Below the pieces are notes generated by a model. It was not told where the DNA came from. It was given only the letters and a program-made list of their open reading frames with translations, and did no database searches. The translations under genes and the position numbers were made by a program. 64,000 nt of DNA from Flagellimonas profundi (GTDB taxonomy: Bacteria; Bacteroidota; Bacteroidia; Flavobacteriales; Flavobacteriaceae), in assembly GCF_017313275.1 (NCBI RefSeq), contig NZ_JAFLNM010000002.1, forward strand, positions 482,455 through 546,454, read 5' to 3'. Positions 35,664 through 44,724 of this stretch are shown piece after piece. Every line of letters begins with the position of its first letter. The stretch's first letter is position 1.

Positions 35664-37578
35664 GGATATTTAAAACCACTTTGGTACCAATGGGGTTACC
35701 TTTGGTATCGAAAAGATCCAAAATATCCACATCAAACTTATTTTGGTAATCCTTGGCAAAATTGGCCAGTCGCTCCTTGGTAATGCGAATACCCAATGAT
35801 TTTCTTTTGAGAACCCTATTTTCTTTATTGACCTCTGCCATGGTCCTCCCTATACCATTGTCCACAATTTCTATGCTCACGTGGCCCTTATCTTTGTTCT
35901 TTACATTGATCTGGATTTTCTTGTCACCCTCTTTTGGCGAGAGTCCGTGCCAAAGGGAGTTTTCCAAAAATGGCTGTAATGTTAGGGAGGGAATTTTGAT
36001 ATTGTCTATATTGATATCCTTGTCCACCTGTATTTTAAATTCTATTTCGTTCGAGAACCGTATATTTTCGATATTCATATAGAGTTCCATTGTTCCAAGT
36101 TCCTCGGATAAAGGAATTTCTTTTTGCGAAGAGGCCTCCAGAATTTTTCGAACCAACTTGGAAAACTTATTTAGATAATGTACTGCATTTTTTTGCTCAT
36201 TATTTATAATGTACAGCTTTATGGAGTTTAATGAGTTGAACAAAAAGTGTGGGTTCATTTGACTTCGCAGCATCTTTTGTTCCAAGGTAAGAACCCTTTT
36301 TTCGTTTTTGTTCTGGTATTGACGATAAAGTATATAAAGAATGGAGGATATTAGCCCTACGATCAATGCACTCACCAATAGGGTTGTCTGTTGTTTCTTT
36401 AACCTTAAGCGAACAATCTCATTTTCTTTGGCGAGGACGGCAATTTGGCTGTTCTTCTTGTCGTTCTCGTACTTGATGATGATGTCGTTCATGTACCGAA
36501 GGTTGGTAGCACTGGAAATCTCCTTATCGATCTCATCGGCTTTTTTATAAAACTCATAAGCCTGTTTGTAATCACCTTTTGTATTTTCAAGGTCCGACAT
36601 TTTCTCATAGGCATACAAAATGTTACTTGGAATATTTCGAGTTTGGGCCATTTGCAATCCTTCTTGAATAAAGTTCTCCGCCTCGTTATAATTGCCCAGT
36701 TTTGTATGCGCCCACCCTGTGTTGATATGAACAACAGAGGTTATGGAATAGTCACCGATTCTCTTGGATTCCTCAATAAGCGGTTCTAGCAGTACCAATG
36801 CCAGGTAGGGCATATCTTGTTTTAGATATATCTGGGCGAGGCTGTTCTTACAGATTACCCGACCAATGTCCGAATTTATTTCTTCGTTGTATGCCAGTGA
36901 TTTCCGGTAATTTTCAAGGGCTGCTTCCAAATCCCCCTTTTCTTCCAAACAATGTCCAATATTTTGATGGTTGATGGCCAAGCCAAGTTTGTTTCCAAGT
37001 TCCTCTTCAAGTTTTAACGCTCTTTCAAATTGTAAGATGGCCAAATCATATTGTTCCAAGGCTTGATACAGGTTCCCGATACCGTTTAAAGCTACATTGA
37101 TGCTTCTTTTGATATGGTTTGAAGGGTTTTCAACCTGCTCGGCCAATTCCAATGCTTTTTGATTGTAGTCCAAAGCCGTTTTAATTGCATCTGTGCGCCT
37201 GTACACAACACCGAGCATATTTAGGCTAAGAACCCTGAATTCGGTGTTATTGGCTTCCTGGGAAGCAGCGAGGGCCTGTCCATGAAGTTCCGCGGCCTTT
37301 TCATATTGTGAAATGTTTCTATAATTCATTCCCAAATGGTTCAGCGCATATGCCTCACCCTCCAAATAATTGGCCTCCCTACTTAAATTGGCAAAATATC
37401 GCAACAGCGTGGTGTCTCTTTTTTCAGGATAGAGTTCTTTATCCAGTGACTCATAGGTCTTAGGTCTCAGTTGAACAAGTGTTTCAACTTTTTCTTGAAA
37501 TTCTTTAGGAATGTCTTGTGCCCTTAACGAACCAAAAAGGAAAAATAACAGTAGGGCGAGCAGCGCAATTGTTCGCAT
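35653..37578 (-). CDS. TPR-containing LytS-type sensor histidine kinase
   Basis: 641 residues from the ATG at 37578, which gives a proper signal peptide (MRTIALLALLLFFLFGSLRA); an ATG at 37620 is the longer option. A periplasmic part has about seven TPR repeats (for example AYALNHLGMNYRNISQYEKA, AINHQNIGHCLEEKGDLE), then a coiled segment, one membrane helix (TLLVSALIVGLISSILYILY), the His_kinase domain with the phospho-accepting H in SQMNPHFLFNSLNSIK, and an HATPase with ENSLWHG and DNGIGRTMAEV. The response regulator gene sits 57 bp upstream of this start and the two form one system. The ligand is unknown. Confidence 0.93.
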   Translation of the reverse strand: MRTIALLALLLFFLFGSLRAQDIPKEFQEKVETLVQLRPKTYESLDKELYPEKRDTTLLRYFANLSREANYLEGEAYALNHLGMNYRNISQYEKAAELHGQALAASQEANNTEFRVLSLNMLGVVYRRTDAIKTALDYNQKALELAEQVENPSNHIKRSINVALNGIGNLYQALEQYDLAILQFERALKLEEELGNKLGLAINHQNIGHCLEEKGDLEAALENYRKSLAYNEEINSDIGRVICKNSLAQIYLKQDMPYLALVLLEPLIEESKRIGDYSITSVVHINTGWAHTKLGNYNEAENFIQEGLQMAQTRNIPSNILYAYEKMSDLENTKGDYKQAYEFYKKADEIDKEISSATNLRYMNDIIIKYENDKKNSQIAVLAKENEIVRLRLKKQQTTLLVSALIVGLISSILYILYRQYQNKNEKRVLTLEQKMLRSQMNPHFLFNSLNSIKLYIINNEQKNAVHYLNKFSKLVRKILEASSQKEIPLSEELGTMELYMNIENIRFSNEIEFKIQVDKDINIDNIKIPSLTLQPFLENSLWHGLSPKEGDKKIQINVKNKDKGHVSIEIVDNGIGRTMAEVNKENRVLKRKSLGIRITKERLANFAKDYQNKFDVDILDLFDTKGNPIGTKVVLNIPTI

Positions 37579-37635
37579 TCGATGTAGGCTTTCGATTTGT
37601 TGGAACTTTGTTATAGGCACTGGAACATTATGGAT

Positions 37636-38370
37636 TTAAAGCATATCCAAAAAATCGGATTTTTTTTGCCGGGAAACAGGAATTTTATGATTGGATTCCA
37701 AAACCACATAACCGTCGGTTTTTAGGAATTCCTTTATTTTGTTGAGATTGATGATGTAAGAATTATGTATTCTAAAGAAGCTGCTCTCGGGCAAAAGTGC
37801 ATTTACTTCCTTTAGTTTTTTGGTAAGGAGTATTTTTTGGCCATCGGCAAGGAAGATTGTACTGTAATTACCGTCCGATTCTGCATATAGGATATCGTCA
37901 CTATTCAAGAAAACCAACTTTCCGTCTGTGTTGATGGTGATTTTTTTGCTTTTGGATTCTGCATTAAAATTCAACAGAATCTTCTCCAATCGCTCTACAG
38001 TAAGGTTTTTGGCATTGTACCTTTTTATTTTGGCAATTGTTTCCTCGAGGTCATCCGTATCAATTGGCTTTAAAAGGTAGTCGATGGCCTCATTTTTTAA
38101 TGCTTGTAATGCGTACTGGTTATAGGCAGTGGTAATTACCACAGGGAAATCCTTGTTCTTAAGGTTTTTAATGAACTGGAACCCATCCATAGCTGGCATC
38201 TCTATATCCAAAAACAAACAATCTGGGGTGTTTTGCTCAAGATAGTTCAAAGCTTCGCCCGCATCGGTGAACGATGCAACAATATCCACTTCATCACTCA
38301 AATTGGTAAGTTCCCAACTTAAGCTTTGAAGCGCCTTTATTTCGTCGTCAACTATTACTGCTTCTAGCAT
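37636..38370 (-). CDS. LytTR-family response regulator
   Basis: 244 residues. The receiver domain has VDDE at the N-terminus, phospho-acceptor D56 in LFLDIEMPAMDG, and K in DYLLKPID. The C-terminal DNA-binding domain is LytTR (ILYAESDGNYSTIFLADGQ, LLPESSFFRIHNSYIINLNKI). It is the partner of the adjacent TPR histidine kinase. Its targets are not visible here; the gene-poor region just upstream is a natural place to look for its binding sites. Confidence 0.93.
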   Translation of the reverse strand: MLEAVIVDDEIKALQSLSWELTNLSDEVDIVASFTDAGEALNYLEQNTPDCLFLDIEMPAMDGFQFIKNLKNKDFPVVITTAYNQYALQALKNEAIDYLLKPIDTDDLEETIAKIKRYNAKNLTVERLEKILLNFNAESKSKKITINTDGKLVFLNSDDILYAESDGNYSTIFLADGQKILLTKKLKEVNALLPESSFFRIHNSYIINLNKIKEFLKTDGYVVLESNHKIPVSRQKKSDFLDML

Positions 38371-38389
38371 AATATAGAATAGGTAATAT

Positions 38390-38397
38390 CAAATTTA
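38390..38397 (-). promoter_or_regulatory. Possible -7 box of the LytTR/LytS operon
   Basis: Reads TAAATTTG on the minus strand, a perfect TAnnTTTG, 20 bp before the ATG at 38370. No convincing -33 box is present at the usual distance, which would fit a promoter needing activation. Confidence 0.4.
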
Positions 38398-38661
38398 GGA
38401 TTATTCTTTACATAGTAATAAAATTATGTGTTAATGGATATTTAGCGCGTATAACTGGTACAAAAAATTAAACCAAGTGAAAAAGCCGTTTATTCTCAGT
38501 ACTTAAACCCAAGATTGTAAGAAAACACTAGCATTTTCTAAAAAACCAAACACCAACTATACACAAAAAGCAACAATTTATACATAGACCCAACACGAGA
38601 GGTTTTTTGTTGTCTATATTCGAACGTCGATATTTAAAGGACAATTTGAATTAATCTGATT

Positions 38662-38781
38662 ATGAAAAAATGTGCGGTGTTGTTTCTGATTTTAGTAGTG
38701 GCATTGATCTTTGCGGCTATTTCAGAAAAGAATGATGCGGAATTAGTTTCGGATTTGAATGAGGTTGCTGCACGAAAATAA
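38662..38781 (+). CDS. Candidate 39-residue exported or membrane peptide
   Basis: ATG at 38662 to TAA at 38781. The peptide begins MKKCAVLFLILVVALIFAA, a positively charged start followed by a strongly hydrophobic stretch of about 17 residues, and continues with a charged tail (SEKNDAELVSDLNEVAARK). This is the layout of a signal-like leader or a single-helix membrane peptide. It is too short for routine gene calling. It is divergent from the LytTR regulator gene, 291 bp away, so it could be a target or a signal of that system, but no homologue was recognised and coding is not proven. Confidence 0.45.
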   Translation: MKKCAVLFLILVVALIFAAISEKNDAELVSDLNEVAARK

Positions 38782-39028
38782 TCTTGTAGCCAACCAAACA
38801 TCGTATTTGCTCTTAGAAATTTTGTATTACCAAATAATGGTACGGCCACAGCAACCAATCTTTTGATTGTATTAACCGCTTGCACGATTAAATCTTCAGT
38901 TGGGTCAAATCCATTTGATTTTAGGTTTCGGGGGAACTACCTAGAGCAAAAAAGGATTTATCAAGGCCATAATTGAAGAGGCCGTACTCTTTGGTAATAT
39001 TTGGCCAATGGCCAGTTCATCATAAAAG

Positions 39029-39070
39029 AAAGACCAAGTTAGTATGTGGTGATACTTCTTGGTCTTTTTA
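39029..39070 (+). terminator. Hairpin terminator in the gene-poor region
   Basis: AAAGACCAAG (39029-39038) pairs with CTTGGTCTTT (39058-39067) around a 19-base loop and is followed by TTATTTG. It ends a plus-strand transcript, possibly that of the 39-residue peptide gene. Confidence 0.65.
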
Positions 39071-39339
39071 TTTGTACCATTTGTTTACATACTTGCCCTG
39101 TACGTTGTCTTCTATCCTAGATGTCAACATTTTATGTTAAAAACTTTATGTGGTTTTAAGGGGGTCAAACTTTAAAATTTGATCACATTTTTAAATATTT
39201 GCCTAGCTAACTTTTGGATTGAGATTTATAGGATTCTACCTTCCCGATCTATAAAAAGCAGAAACAATTTTTTGAAAAGAATCGAAAAGATAGCTGTATA
39301 TTATTTAAGCTGTTGCTTAATGTGTGTGTAGTTCAATTT

Positions 39340-39357
39340 GTACTGAAAATTCAGTAC
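39340..39357. promoter_or_regulatory. Short perfect palindrome, possible operator
   Basis: GTACTGAA-aa-TTCAGTAC, 8-bp arms with a 2-bp centre. It is isolated in AT-rich intergenic DNA and could be a dimeric regulator site or the base of an RNA hairpin. Confidence 0.35.
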
Positions 39358-39379
39358 GTGTGATAGTGTTTATTGATTT

Positions 39380-39430
39380 AATACCTCGGAGAAGTTCACC
39401 CCACTTTGGAACATTCCGGGGTATTTTTAT
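39380..39430 (+). terminator. Second hairpin with T-run
   Basis: AATACCTCGGA (39380-39390) pairs with TCCGGGGTATT (39415-39425), followed by TTTAT. As no plus-strand gene lies just before it, it may end a small RNA or an extended transcript. Confidence 0.5.
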
Positions 39431-39443
39431 AAAATTAAAGACA

Positions 39444-39476
39444 TAAAAAAAACCTCCAGTTCTGGAGGTTTTTATT
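39444..39476 (-). terminator. Terminator of the GMC dehydrogenase operon
   Basis: AACCTCCAG-tt-CTGGAGGTT is a perfect 9-bp stem with T-runs on both sides, about 23 bp after the stop of the subunit gene. It could work in both directions. Confidence 0.9.
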
Positions 39477-39498
39477 TTTAGTTGTGCAAAGACAATAT

Positions 39499-40152
39499 TT
39501 ATAACGACCAAGCTTTTCCACCGGTCAATGTCTCGAGGTCCCCACAGGGAACGTACTCCCCGGGAATGGGCAAATAAGCCAATACTTCCTCACCGACATA
39601 TTCTGAGTTTTTGTAGGCCCAAGTGGCCAGATCCCTCAAATCGTTGGCAAAGGAGAAACGGGCGATTTCATCGTCCAATACGGCCTCGCCACCTTGCATA
39701 ATGGCCTGCATATAGCTCATGATGGCCTCGGAATGTGCCTCTTCTTCTTCATCGGTACGTTTCTTGAGATATGTTTGCAAGGCTGGCTCAATGTCCGCTG
39801 CCTCAATATCCATTAATGTTTCCTTACCTGAATCCGCAAGTACCTTATCGTAGAATTTGTTCATTTTCATGACGACAAAATCCCTTTGGTCCAAGGGCAT
39901 TACTTCATCCAGATAAGCATCGATGAATACATGTACATTCACTTCGGTTGCAGAAGGGGTATCTGTTTTAGGAAGGATCACGTCCAATGTCTGTGCCATG
40001 GCATATCCCTGTTCCTTGTCAAGGAAACTAGGAGTCCATTCGGCATAGGCTGGCTTGTTTTTACAGCTCTGCAATAACGATAATAAGGTCGGTGTGGCCA
40101 CGGCATATCCAAAGGCCAATCCCATATTTTTAAGTGCTGATCTTCTTTCCAT
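39499..40152 (-). CDS. Gluconate 2-dehydrogenase subunit 3-like protein
   Basis: 217 residues. The N-terminus has a twin arginine (R3-R4) and a hydrophobic stretch ending in LLQSC (C30), which suggests a Tat-exported lipoprotein. The rest is the helical subunit-3 fold (QGYAMAQTLDVILPKTDTPS, HVFIDAYLDEVMPLDQRDF). Such subunits pair with GMC flavoproteins (gluconate, fructose and glucoside dehydrogenases) and help export the catalytic subunit. It abuts the GMC gene with a 1-bp overlap, so it is clearly its partner. Confidence 0.93.
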   Translation of the reverse strand: MERRSALKNMGLAFGYAVATPTLLSLLQSCKNKPAYAEWTPSFLDKEQGYAMAQTLDVILPKTDTPSATEVNVHVFIDAYLDEVMPLDQRDFVVMKMNKFYDKVLADSGKETLMDIEAADIEPALQTYLKKRTDEEEEAHSEAIMSYMQAIMQGGEAVLDDEIARFSFANDLRDLATWAYKNSEYVGEEVLAYLPIPGEYVPCGDLETLTGGKAWSL

Positions 40153-41870
40153 TATATATTTCCTTTTTTAAGTTCTTGGGCGGCGTGGTTGGCGGCCCTT
40201 GCAGTAAATGCCATATAGGTCAACGATGGGTTTACGCAACTTGCGGAAGCCATGAAGGCACCATCGGTAACATATACGTTTTCACATCCGTGTACTTGGT
40301 TGTTGCCATTTACAACGGAAGTTTTTGGGTCTAGTCCCATACGCGCAGTACCCATTTCGTGGATACCCAGTCCAAGTGCATAAGGAGCATCAAAAGCCAT
40401 AACATCCTTAGCTCCGGCTTTTTCTAGCATTTGAACAGCTTGTTCCTGCATGTCCTTGCGCATGTTATATTCATTTTCCCTGATTTCGGCATCGAAAGTT
40501 ACAGTAGGTAGGCCCCATTGGTCCTTTTTGTCGTAATCCAAGGTCATTTTGTTTTCATGATAAGGAAGTGTCTCACCGAAAGCATTGATGCTCATGTTCC
40601 ATCCTCCTGGTGTCATCATGGCATCTTTATAGGCTTTTCCGTAAGCAGCTTCAGCAACCATTTCTTCATAATTGCCCCTACTGGCACCACCTTGGTAACC
40701 ATATCCGCGGATAAAGTCTTTCATGTTGGAGTCACCGCCAAGGTTCCTAAATCTTGGGATATATACTCCATTAGGTTTTCTACCCTTGTAATATTTGTCT
40801 TCGTATCCTTCAAACTTACCTCTCGCACCTACCAAGAAGTGGTGATCCATTACGTTGTGTCCCAATTCTCCGGAATCGTTACCTAATCCATTAGGGAATC
40901 TGTCCGATTTGGATTGCATCAATATGGAAGTTGAGGCAATGGCTGAGGCACAAAGGAAAATCACTTTGGCCTTGAACTCAAATTCTTCTTTGGTTTCCCT
41001 ATCGATTACCTTGACACCTGTAGCTTTTTTGGTATTAGGGTCATAAATGACTTCATGAACTATGGAATCTGGTCTTAGCGTCATATTACCTGTAGCCTCT
41101 GCTACTGGCAGTGTGGATGATACGCTGCTAAAGTATGCTCCGAAAGGACATCCTCTGATACAGCGGTTCCTGAATTGACAGCGCACTCGGCCATCACCTT
41201 CAAATTGCTTGTCACTATTAATATGCGCAACTCGACCAGCTGTAATTACACGACCGTTAAAATGTTCGGCAACTTTCCCCCTTACATGGTCTTCTACACA
41301 GTTAAGCTCCATCATGGGCTCAAATTGTCCGTCGGGTAGTTGTGGCAAACCTAAATTTTCACCGGAAACTCCAATGAAACTTTCAACCTTATCGTACCAA
41401 GGGGCTATATCTTTATAGCGTACTGGCCAATCTACGGCAATTCCATCATTTTTGTTTGCAGAAAAATCAATATCGCTCCAACGGTAACTATGTCTTCCCC
41501 ACATAATGGAACGTCCACCAACATGGTAACCTCTCATCCAATCAAACCTTTTGGTTTCATTGTAAGGGTGTTCCAAATCGTTTACGAACCAATGTTTGGA
41601 AGCTGCTCCAGTGGTATAACCGGTTCTGGATTGTTTCTCTTGTTTTTTAACGTCTTCTCGGGTTGCTCTTCCCGCATGAGGAAAATCCCATGGATCTTTG
41701 TTGGCTGTTGGGTAATCTTCACGGTGTTTTACCATGGGTCCACGTTCCAAGACCAAGGTCTTGAGACCGTTTTCGCACAATTCTTTGGCAGCCCAACCAC
41801 CGCTGATACCCGTACCTACCACGATGGCATCATAGGATTCCTGCTCCTGATTGTAATAAAATTTACTCAT
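40152..41870 (-). CDS. GMC-family FAD oxidoreductase 1 (dehydrogenase catalytic subunit)
   Basis: 572 residues. The FAD motif is YDAIVVGTGISGGWAAKEL. The catalytic C-terminal part has HEMGTARMG and CVNPSLTYMAF with the His/Asn pair of the GMC family. Cysteines C231, C237 and C241 (CQFRNRCIRGCPFG) lie where related dehydrogenases bind a 3Fe-4S cluster; cluster binding here is inferred. It has no signal peptide of its own and probably rides out of the cell with the Tat-type small subunit encoded 1 bp away. It probably oxidises a sugar hydroxyl, perhaps carbon 3 of a glycoside, passing electrons to the respiratory chain. Confidence 0.93.
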   Translation of the reverse strand: MSKFYYNQEQESYDAIVVGTGISGGWAAKELCENGLKTLVLERGPMVKHREDYPTANKDPWDFPHAGRATREDVKKQEKQSRTGYTTGAASKHWFVNDLEHPYNETKRFDWMRGYHVGGRSIMWGRHSYRWSDIDFSANKNDGIAVDWPVRYKDIAPWYDKVESFIGVSGENLGLPQLPDGQFEPMMELNCVEDHVRGKVAEHFNGRVITAGRVAHINSDKQFEGDGRVRCQFRNRCIRGCPFGAYFSSVSSTLPVAEATGNMTLRPDSIVHEVIYDPNTKKATGVKVIDRETKEEFEFKAKVIFLCASAIASTSILMQSKSDRFPNGLGNDSGELGHNVMDHHFLVGARGKFEGYEDKYYKGRKPNGVYIPRFRNLGGDSNMKDFIRGYGYQGGASRGNYEEMVAEAAYGKAYKDAMMTPGGWNMSINAFGETLPYHENKMTLDYDKKDQWGLPTVTFDAEIRENEYNMRKDMQEQAVQMLEKAGAKDVMAFDAPYALGLGIHEMGTARMGLDPKTSVVNGNNQVHGCENVYVTDGAFMASASCVNPSLTYMAFTARAANHAAQELKKGNI

Positions 41871-42006
41871 TTATTCGGATTGTTTATTTGCTAAATGTAT
41901 TAATTATTAAATTAATTTTCTACATTTAATCCCTATGTTTATTGAGAATTCAGCACTATAACGTTGTAGTTTTTGGATTCCGCACTAAATTAACTAACGC
42001 AATAAT

Positions 42007-43005
42007 ATGAACAGAAGTAGATTAACACAAAAAAGTATTGTTACACTCATTGCAGTGGCTTTATTCGGATTTTATTCCTGTAAACAGAACCCAAAAAAGG
42101 AAACAACCGAAGAAACAACAACTGAAGCGGTAGCGGCAGAAGAAACCAAACCGGACATTAAGCTCTCTTTGGCACAATGGTCTATCCACAAAATGATTTT
42201 TGAAGAAGGCGTAGATCCTTACACTTTTGCAGAAAAAGCTAGTAAATGGGGATTTGAAGGTCTTGAGTATGTGAGTGCCCTCTATTATAAGGAATTGCAA
42301 GCAGCAAACTTTTCTGAAGAGGCCATGAACAATTGGGTGGAAAAAAGCAAGGCCGAAAGTGAAAAATACGGTCTAACAAATGTTTTGATCATGGTTGATG
42401 GGCAAGGAGATATTGCCGTTCCCGATGAAGCTGCAAGAACAGAGGCAGTGGAAAACCATTATAAATGGGTAGATGCAGCTGCAGCCTTGGGTTGCAGTTC
42501 TATTCGTGTTAACCTGAACGGAAGTATGGAGCCAGAAGTTTGGATGCCGGCATCTGTGGCAGGATTAAAACAATTGGCGACCTATGCTAAGGACAAGAAT
42601 GTAAATATCATTGTAGAAAATCACGGAGGCCCTTCTTCCAATGCGCAGATGTTGGCCGAGGTAATGGAAAAAGTAGGAATGGACAATTGTGGCACCTTGC
42701 CCGATTTTGGCAATTTCTGTATCAAAAGGGAAGAGGGTGATTACTATTCATCCAAATGCTTGGAGGAATATGATCGCTACAAGGGAACCGAGGAGTTGAT
42801 GCCGTACGCCAAAGGTGTTAGTGCAAAATCCTACAGCTTTGATGAAGAAGGAAATGAAACCAGAGTGGATTACCCAAAAATTATGGATATAGTTTTGGAT
42901 TCTGGATATGAAGGTTTTGTAGGTGTCGAATATGAAGGCTCGGAACTGAGTGAAGAGGAAGGAATTCTGGCCACCAAAAAGCTTTTGGAAAGAATACTGG
43001 AATAA
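42007..43005 (+). CDS. Sugar phosphate isomerase/epimerase-family lipoprotein
   Basis: 332 residues. A lipoprotein signal ends in GFYSC (C25), then a Glu/Thr-rich linker (ETTEETTTEAVAAEETKPD) and a TIM barrel of the xylose-isomerase-like family (LSLAQWSIHKMIFEEG, KWGFEGLEYVSALY, NIIVENHGGPSSN, FVGVEYEGSEL) with the usual metal-binding acidic and histidine residues. An exported member likely acts on sugars or keto-glycosides rather than on phosphates. It starts the plus-strand operon of the sugar cluster, divergent from GMC 1. Confidence 0.9.
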   Translation: MNRSRLTQKSIVTLIAVALFGFYSCKQNPKKETTEETTTEAVAAEETKPDIKLSLAQWSIHKMIFEEGVDPYTFAEKASKWGFEGLEYVSALYYKELQAANFSEEAMNNWVEKSKAESEKYGLTNVLIMVDGQGDIAVPDEAARTEAVENHYKWVDAAAALGCSSIRVNLNGSMEPEVWMPASVAGLKQLATYAKDKNVNIIVENHGGPSSNAQMLAEVMEKVGMDNCGTLPDFGNFCIKREEGDYYSSKCLEEYDRYKGTEELMPYAKGVSAKSYSFDEEGNETRVDYPKIMDIVLDSGYEGFVGVEYEGSELSEEEGILATKKLLERILE

Positions 43006-43024
43006 TCCAAGTTAAAATGGGCCG

Positions 43025-43468
43025 ATGAAGGGATTTTTGCAACAACTCTTCGATTACAATTATTACTGTAATAAAAAAATCATGCAACAATGCAGTGGTC
43101 TGGACCATGTTCCGGGCAACTGCATTAGACTTTTTAGTCACATGCTCAATGCCCATCATATTTGGAACCATAGAATTTTGGGTACGCCCACGGAGTTTGG
43201 TGTTTGGGACAAACACAATATTGATCAATGGGAAGATATCCATTACGAAAACCAACGTACATCTTTTGAAATTGTTTCCAATACGGATACTTTTGAAAAA
43301 CGAGTGGAGTATACAAACAGTGAGGGAAAGAATTATTCAAGTGTGCTAAAGGATATACTTTTTCATATAGTTAATCATTCCACTCATCACAGAGGACAGA
43401 TTATGATGGAATTGAGGAACTCTGGAGTTGAGCCAAAACCTTTGGATTACATACATTACAAACGATAA
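43025..43468 (+). CDS. DinB-superfamily protein (sugar cluster copy)
   Basis: 147 residues. The metal-binding histidines fit the DinB four-helix fold (FSHMLNAHHIWNHRILG, and FHIVNHSTHHRGQIMMEL at the C-terminus). Members include hydrolases and thiol S-transferases; no specific activity can be assigned. It lies 19 bp after the isomerase gene and 20 bp before the permease gene, so it belongs to the operon. It is the second DinB gene in this window beside a Gfo/Idh/MocA-containing operon. Confidence 0.87.
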   Translation: MKGFLQQLFDYNYYCNKKIMQQCSGLDHVPGNCIRLFSHMLNAHHIWNHRILGTPTEFGVWDKHNIDQWEDIHYENQRTSFEIVSNTDTFEKRVEYTNSEGKNYSSVLKDILFHIVNHSTHHRGQIMMELRNSGVEPKPLDYIHYKR

Positions 43469-43488
43469 CTACTAACTAAATACTTAAC

Positions 43489-44718
43489 ATGAATATTAAA
43501 ACCAAATTTCAACTGTCCTTTATGATGTTCCTGGAATTTTTTATCTGGGGCGGTTGGTTTGTTACCTTGGGGACTTTTCTGGGTAACAATCTTGAAGCTA
43601 CGGCAGGACAATCATCAATGGCATTTTCAACACAGTCGTGGGGGGCAATTATTGCACCCTTTATTATTGGATTGATAGCCGACAGATATTTTAATGCTGA
43701 ACGAATCTTGGGTGTGCTGCACTTGATAGGTGCATTTTTAATGTACCAAATGTATCAATCAACAGATTTTGTGGCCTTCTATCCGTATGTGTTGGGTTAC
43801 ATGATCTTGTATATGCCTACATTGGCTCTGGTCAACTCCATTTCTTTTAATCAAATGAAAGACCCGGCAAAGGAGTTTTCCAACATTCGGGTTTTTGGTA
43901 CCATCGGGTGGATTATTGCTGGATTGGTGATAAGTTATCTGTTTGTCTGGGACTCACCAGAGGCCTTGGAAGCGGGATTGCTTAAAAATACATTTTTGAT
44001 GGCAGGGATTGCCTCGGCAATTTTGGGGGTTTTCAGTTTTACATTGCCAAAGACCCCTCCAAAAGTGGACAAAAGTGAAAAAGTTGCCATTTCGGATGTG
44101 TTGGGCTTGGACGCCCTTAAACTATTGAAGGATAAAAACTTCTTGGTTTTCTTTATTTCTTCGGTTTTGATCTGCATACCATTGGCTTTCTATTATCAGA
44201 ATGCCAATCCGTTCTTAGCTGAAATAGGACTTCCCAATCCAACGGGCAAAATGGCTATCGGTCAAGTATCGGAAGCATTGTTTATTCTTGCACTGCCATT
44301 CTTTTTTACCAAATTCGGATTCAAAAAAACCATTTTGGTGGGAATGTTGGCTTGGACAGTACGTTACGTATTGTTCGCTTATGGTAATGCGGACGAACTA
44401 TCCTTTATGTTGATCATTGGTATCGCATTGCACGGAATCTGCTACGATTTCTTCTTTGTTTCCGGACAGATCTATACGGACACAAAAGCAGGGGAAAAGT
44501 ACAAAAGTGCCGCACAGGGACTGATTACTTTGGCAACTTATGGTGTTGGTATGCTTATCGGTTTCTGGATTGCAGGACAAATAACAGATTCGCTAACAAT
44601 GGATGATGGAGCACATGCATGGGAAACCATTTGGATGTATCCTGCAGGATTTGCAGCGGTAGTATTCGTGTTGTTCGCATTAATATTTAAAAACGAAAAA
44701 GTAGAATATAAATCATAA
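43489..44718 (+). CDS. MFS permease of the nucleoside:H+ symporter family
   Basis: 409 residues with twelve membrane helices. The opening LSFMMFLEFFIWGGWFVTLG and the segment FSNIRVFGTIGWIIAGLVIS mark the nucleoside permease (NupG/XapB-like) branch of MFS. In Bacteroidota these permeases often sit with sugar oxidoreductase and isomerase genes and are thought to carry sugars or keto-sugars. Here it would bring the product of periplasmic reactions into the cytoplasm. The actual substrate is unknown. Confidence 0.9.
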   Translation: MNIKTKFQLSFMMFLEFFIWGGWFVTLGTFLGNNLEATAGQSSMAFSTQSWGAIIAPFIIGLIADRYFNAERILGVLHLIGAFLMYQMYQSTDFVAFYPYVLGYMILYMPTLALVNSISFNQMKDPAKEFSNIRVFGTIGWIIAGLVISYLFVWDSPEALEAGLLKNTFLMAGIASAILGVFSFTLPKTPPKVDKSEKVAISDVLGLDALKLLKDKNFLVFFISSVLICIPLAFYYQNANPFLAEIGLPNPTGKMAIGQVSEALFILALPFFFTKFGFKKTILVGMLAWTVRYVLFAYGNADELSFMLIIGIALHGICYDFFFVSGQIYTDTKAGEKYKSAAQGLITLATYGVGMLIGFWIAGQITDSLTMDDGAHAWETIWMYPAGFAAVVFVLFALIFKNEKVEYKS

Positions 44719-44724
44719 AGAAAA

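Larger units (their letters stand above)
38371..39498. other. 1.1-kb gene-poor region upstream of the LytTR gene
   Basis: No large gene. It holds one candidate 39-codon gene (38662-38781), a hairpin terminator (39029-39070), a perfect 8-bp-arm palindrome (39340-39357), a second hairpin with T-run (39380-39430) and the terminator of the minus-strand dehydrogenase operon (39444-39476). The stretch 38782-39028 has no start-to-stop frame that looks coding; 39071-39339 is AT-rich with nothing recognisable. Confidence 0.6.

Noticed and set aside
38782..39028. Possible pseudogene or transposase remnant after the candidate peptide gene
   Set aside because: Short stretches look coding in one frame, but no start, domain or recognisable family could be found, and frames are broken.
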